Below are positions 12,527-13,534 of a stretch of DNA of 13,534 nt, piece by piece. This DNA comes from CAYLXC01 sp964387865. GTDB taxonomy: Bacteria > Patescibacteriota > Microgenomatia > Daviesbacterales > UBA10151. The stretch lies in assembly GCA_964387865.1 (NCBI GenBank), contig CAYLXC010000022.1, positions 1-13,534 of the forward strand, written 5' to 3'. The first letter of the stretch is position 1; each line of letters begins with the position of its first letter. The translations under genes were made by a program, and so were the position numbers. Under the pieces are notes generated by a model that made no database searches, had not been told where the DNA came from, and saw only the letters and a program-made list of their open reading frames with translations.

Positions 12527-12802
12527 ATGATTGAAGCAAAAAATTTTAATAAGATAAGAACAAATTTAGAGGGTAGATCCCCAAGTGCATTAAGGAGACT
12601 AGGTGCGCAACTGGAAAGAAGAATGGAAGAACTAAGCTTTGCATCTAGGTCAGGAGGGTTAGAAGAGTTCCGTCTTAATACTCTTAGAATGACAGATGTT
12701 AGAGTAGCTCGGTCTCTATTACATAGAGCTTCAAGGGTGGTTTTTGAACATGATCCAATTGCATGGTATGAAGCCAGAGTAGAAGGAGAGAATCGTGAAT
12801 AA
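12527..12802 (+). CDS. Unknown 91-aa protein between atpG and atpD
   Basis: Not a known ATP synthase subunit; in most bacteria atpD follows atpG directly. The ATG has a purine-rich Shine-Dalgarno (AGGAAAGGAAG, 12513-12523), and the stop TAA (12800-12802) overlaps the atpD GTG by 8 nt, so it is well placed for translation and coupling. The protein is arginine- and glutamate-rich and helical (SALRRLGAQLERRMEELSF, RVARSLLHRASRVVFEHDPI), with no membrane segment or cysteine. It lacks the beta-sandwich pattern expected of epsilon. It may be an assembly or regulatory factor, or a small gene that merely rides in the operon. Confidence 0.75.
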   Translation: MIEAKNFNKIRTNLEGRSPSALRRLGAQLERRMEELSFASRSGGLEEFRLNTLRMTDVRVARSLLHRASRVVFEHDPIAWYEARVEGENRE

Positions 12803-13534
12803 AGGGAAAGTAACTCAAATAATTGGTGCAGTAGTAGATGCGGAGTTTGATCCGAAGCATTTGCCTGCAATTTACAATGCCCTGGAAACCACTATCCCCT
12901 CCCGTCATTCTGAACGAAGCGAAGAATCTAAAAAAAAGATTGCCACGTCGACTTCGTCTCCTCGCAATGACAAATTAGTCTTAGAAGTCCAGCAGCACCT
13001 TGGGGAAGGGATTGTACGTTGTGTTTCCATGGGCTCAACAGATGGATTAAAACGTGGCACAGAAGTATTGGACACTGATGGTCCAATCTCCGTTCCTGTT
13101 GGTGAGGAAGTTTTGGGAAGGCTTTTTAATGTTTTGGGCGAGACAATAGATAATAAGGAAAAAGTAAAAAGTAAAAAATTCTGGCCCATTCACCGCGCAG
13201 CGCCCCAGTTTAGCGAACAATCCGTAAAGAGTGAAGTTCTTGAAACCGGAATAAAAGTCATAGATCTTCTGGCCCCAATAGTTAAAGGAGGAAAGGTGGG
13301 CCTTTTTGGAGGCGCAGGTGTTGGAAAAACGGTTTTAATACAGGAGTTAATCAGAAATATTGCGCAAGAGCACGGCGGTTTCTCTGTATTTGCAGGTGTA
13401 GGTGAAAGAACAAGGGAAGGAAATGATTTATATAATGAAATGAGTGAGTCAGGTGTTATTAAAAAAACAGCCATGGTTTTTGGGCAAATGAATGAGCCCC
13501 CCGGGGCGCGTTTGAGAGTAGGTTTGTCAGCACT
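12795..13534 (+). CDS. atpD: ATP synthase F1 subunit beta, 5' part, with a repeat-encoded insertion
   Basis: The catalytic subunit; 246 residues are present and the window ends inside the gene. The GTG start is preceded by AAGGAG (12783-12788) at 6-nt spacing and gives the family N-terminus (M)NKGKVTQIIGAVVDAEF. Walker A GGAGVGKT is at 172-179 and the catalytic-glutamate block FAGVGERTREGND is intact, as is GQMNEPPGARLRVGLSA. In the N-terminal barrel, the loop between YNALE and KLVLEVQQHLG holds 28 residues where E. coli has about 6. The extra sequence, residues 37-59 (RHSERSEESKKK ... SPRND), comes from a palindromic repeat. The gene overlaps the upstream 91-aa gene by 8 nt. Confidence 0.95.
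   Translation, partial: MNKGKVTQIIGAVVDAEFDPKHLPAIYNALETTIPSRHSERSEESKKKIATSTSSPRNDKLVLEVQQHLGEGIVRCVSMGSTDGLKRGTEVLDTDGPISVPVGEEVLGRLFNVLGETIDNKEKVKSKKFWPIHRAAPQFSEQSVKSEVLETGIKVIDLLAPIVKGGKVGLFGGAGVGKTVLIQELIRNIAQEHGGFSVFAGVGERTREGNDLYNEMSESGVIKKTAMVFGQMNEPPGARLRVGLSA
12904..12971. repeat. Palindromic repeat element, apparently hybrid, in frame in atpD
   Basis: Ends are GTCATT (12904-12909) and AATGAC (12966-12971), with an inner pair AATCT (12925-12929) and AGATT (12937-12941) around an A-run. The left arm (GTCATTCTGAACGAAGCGAA) matches the HSERSEES-coding repeat type, while the right arm matches the CGCAATGAC type seen in atpG, so the element looks chimeric. It is translated as residues 37-59. 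Confidence 0.8.

Noticed and set aside
12511..12870. 119-aa minus-strand frame across the atpG-atpD junction
   Set aside because: It is a shadow opposite a frame with Shine-Dalgarno and coupling to atpD, and it has no promoter or family features.
1..13534. CRISPR array, tRNA or rRNA gene, transposase, alternative genetic code
   Set aside because: No regularly spaced repeats, cloverleaf or rRNA-like sequence and no transposase motifs were seen; TGA ends atpB and atpF at family-typical places, so it is not recoded.

Overview
The window looks like a low-GC bacterial chromosome using the standard code: TGA is used as a true stop in atpB and atpF. Very short intergenic gaps, many tiny membrane ORFs, an archaeal-type tyrosyl-tRNA synthetase, a shortened ATP synthase delta subunit and several dispersed palindromic repeats point to a streamlined lineage, most likely a Candidate Phyla Radiation (Patescibacteria) member, perhaps Microgenomates. 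That placement is inference; no rRNA or tRNA gene is visible.

Layout. Positions 45-2961 (+) hold unrecognised genes: a 647-aa protein with glycine-rich hydrophobic segments, a 118-aa membrane protein, and a cluster of three tiny ORFs (40, 37 and 49 aa). The last tiny ORF converges on, and shares its stop-codon bases with, tyrS (4058-2958, -). TyrS is diverged from an ABC exporter (4095-5915, +) across a 36-bp gap. A 523-aa multi-pass membrane protein of unknown function follows, then a 37-aa single-pass membrane protein, and a 110-aa hypothetical protein on the minus strand.

From 8131 to the window end lies the F1Fo ATP synthase operon, in the order atpB-atpE-atpF-atpH-atpA-atpG-(91-aa unknown)-atpD. 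The genes are tightly spaced or overlapping, and atpD is cut by the window edge. The genes together encode the Fo channel (a, c, b) and the F1 motor (delta, alpha, gamma, beta); epsilon (atpC) is not in the window.

Two patterns stand out. First, the ATP synthase operon carries repeat elements at four places: a telomere-like, G-quadruplex-capable inverted repeat between atpE and atpF, and palindromic repeat sequence lying in frame inside atpA, atpG and atpD, so that it is translated into extra residues of core subunits. A similar palindrome sits at an indel in tyrS. Second, most transcription-unit-leading genes have a sigma70-like -10 box ending only 6-11 nt before the start codon (leaderless or near-leaderless), while several operon-internal genes, and one led gene, carry clear Shine-Dalgarno sequences.
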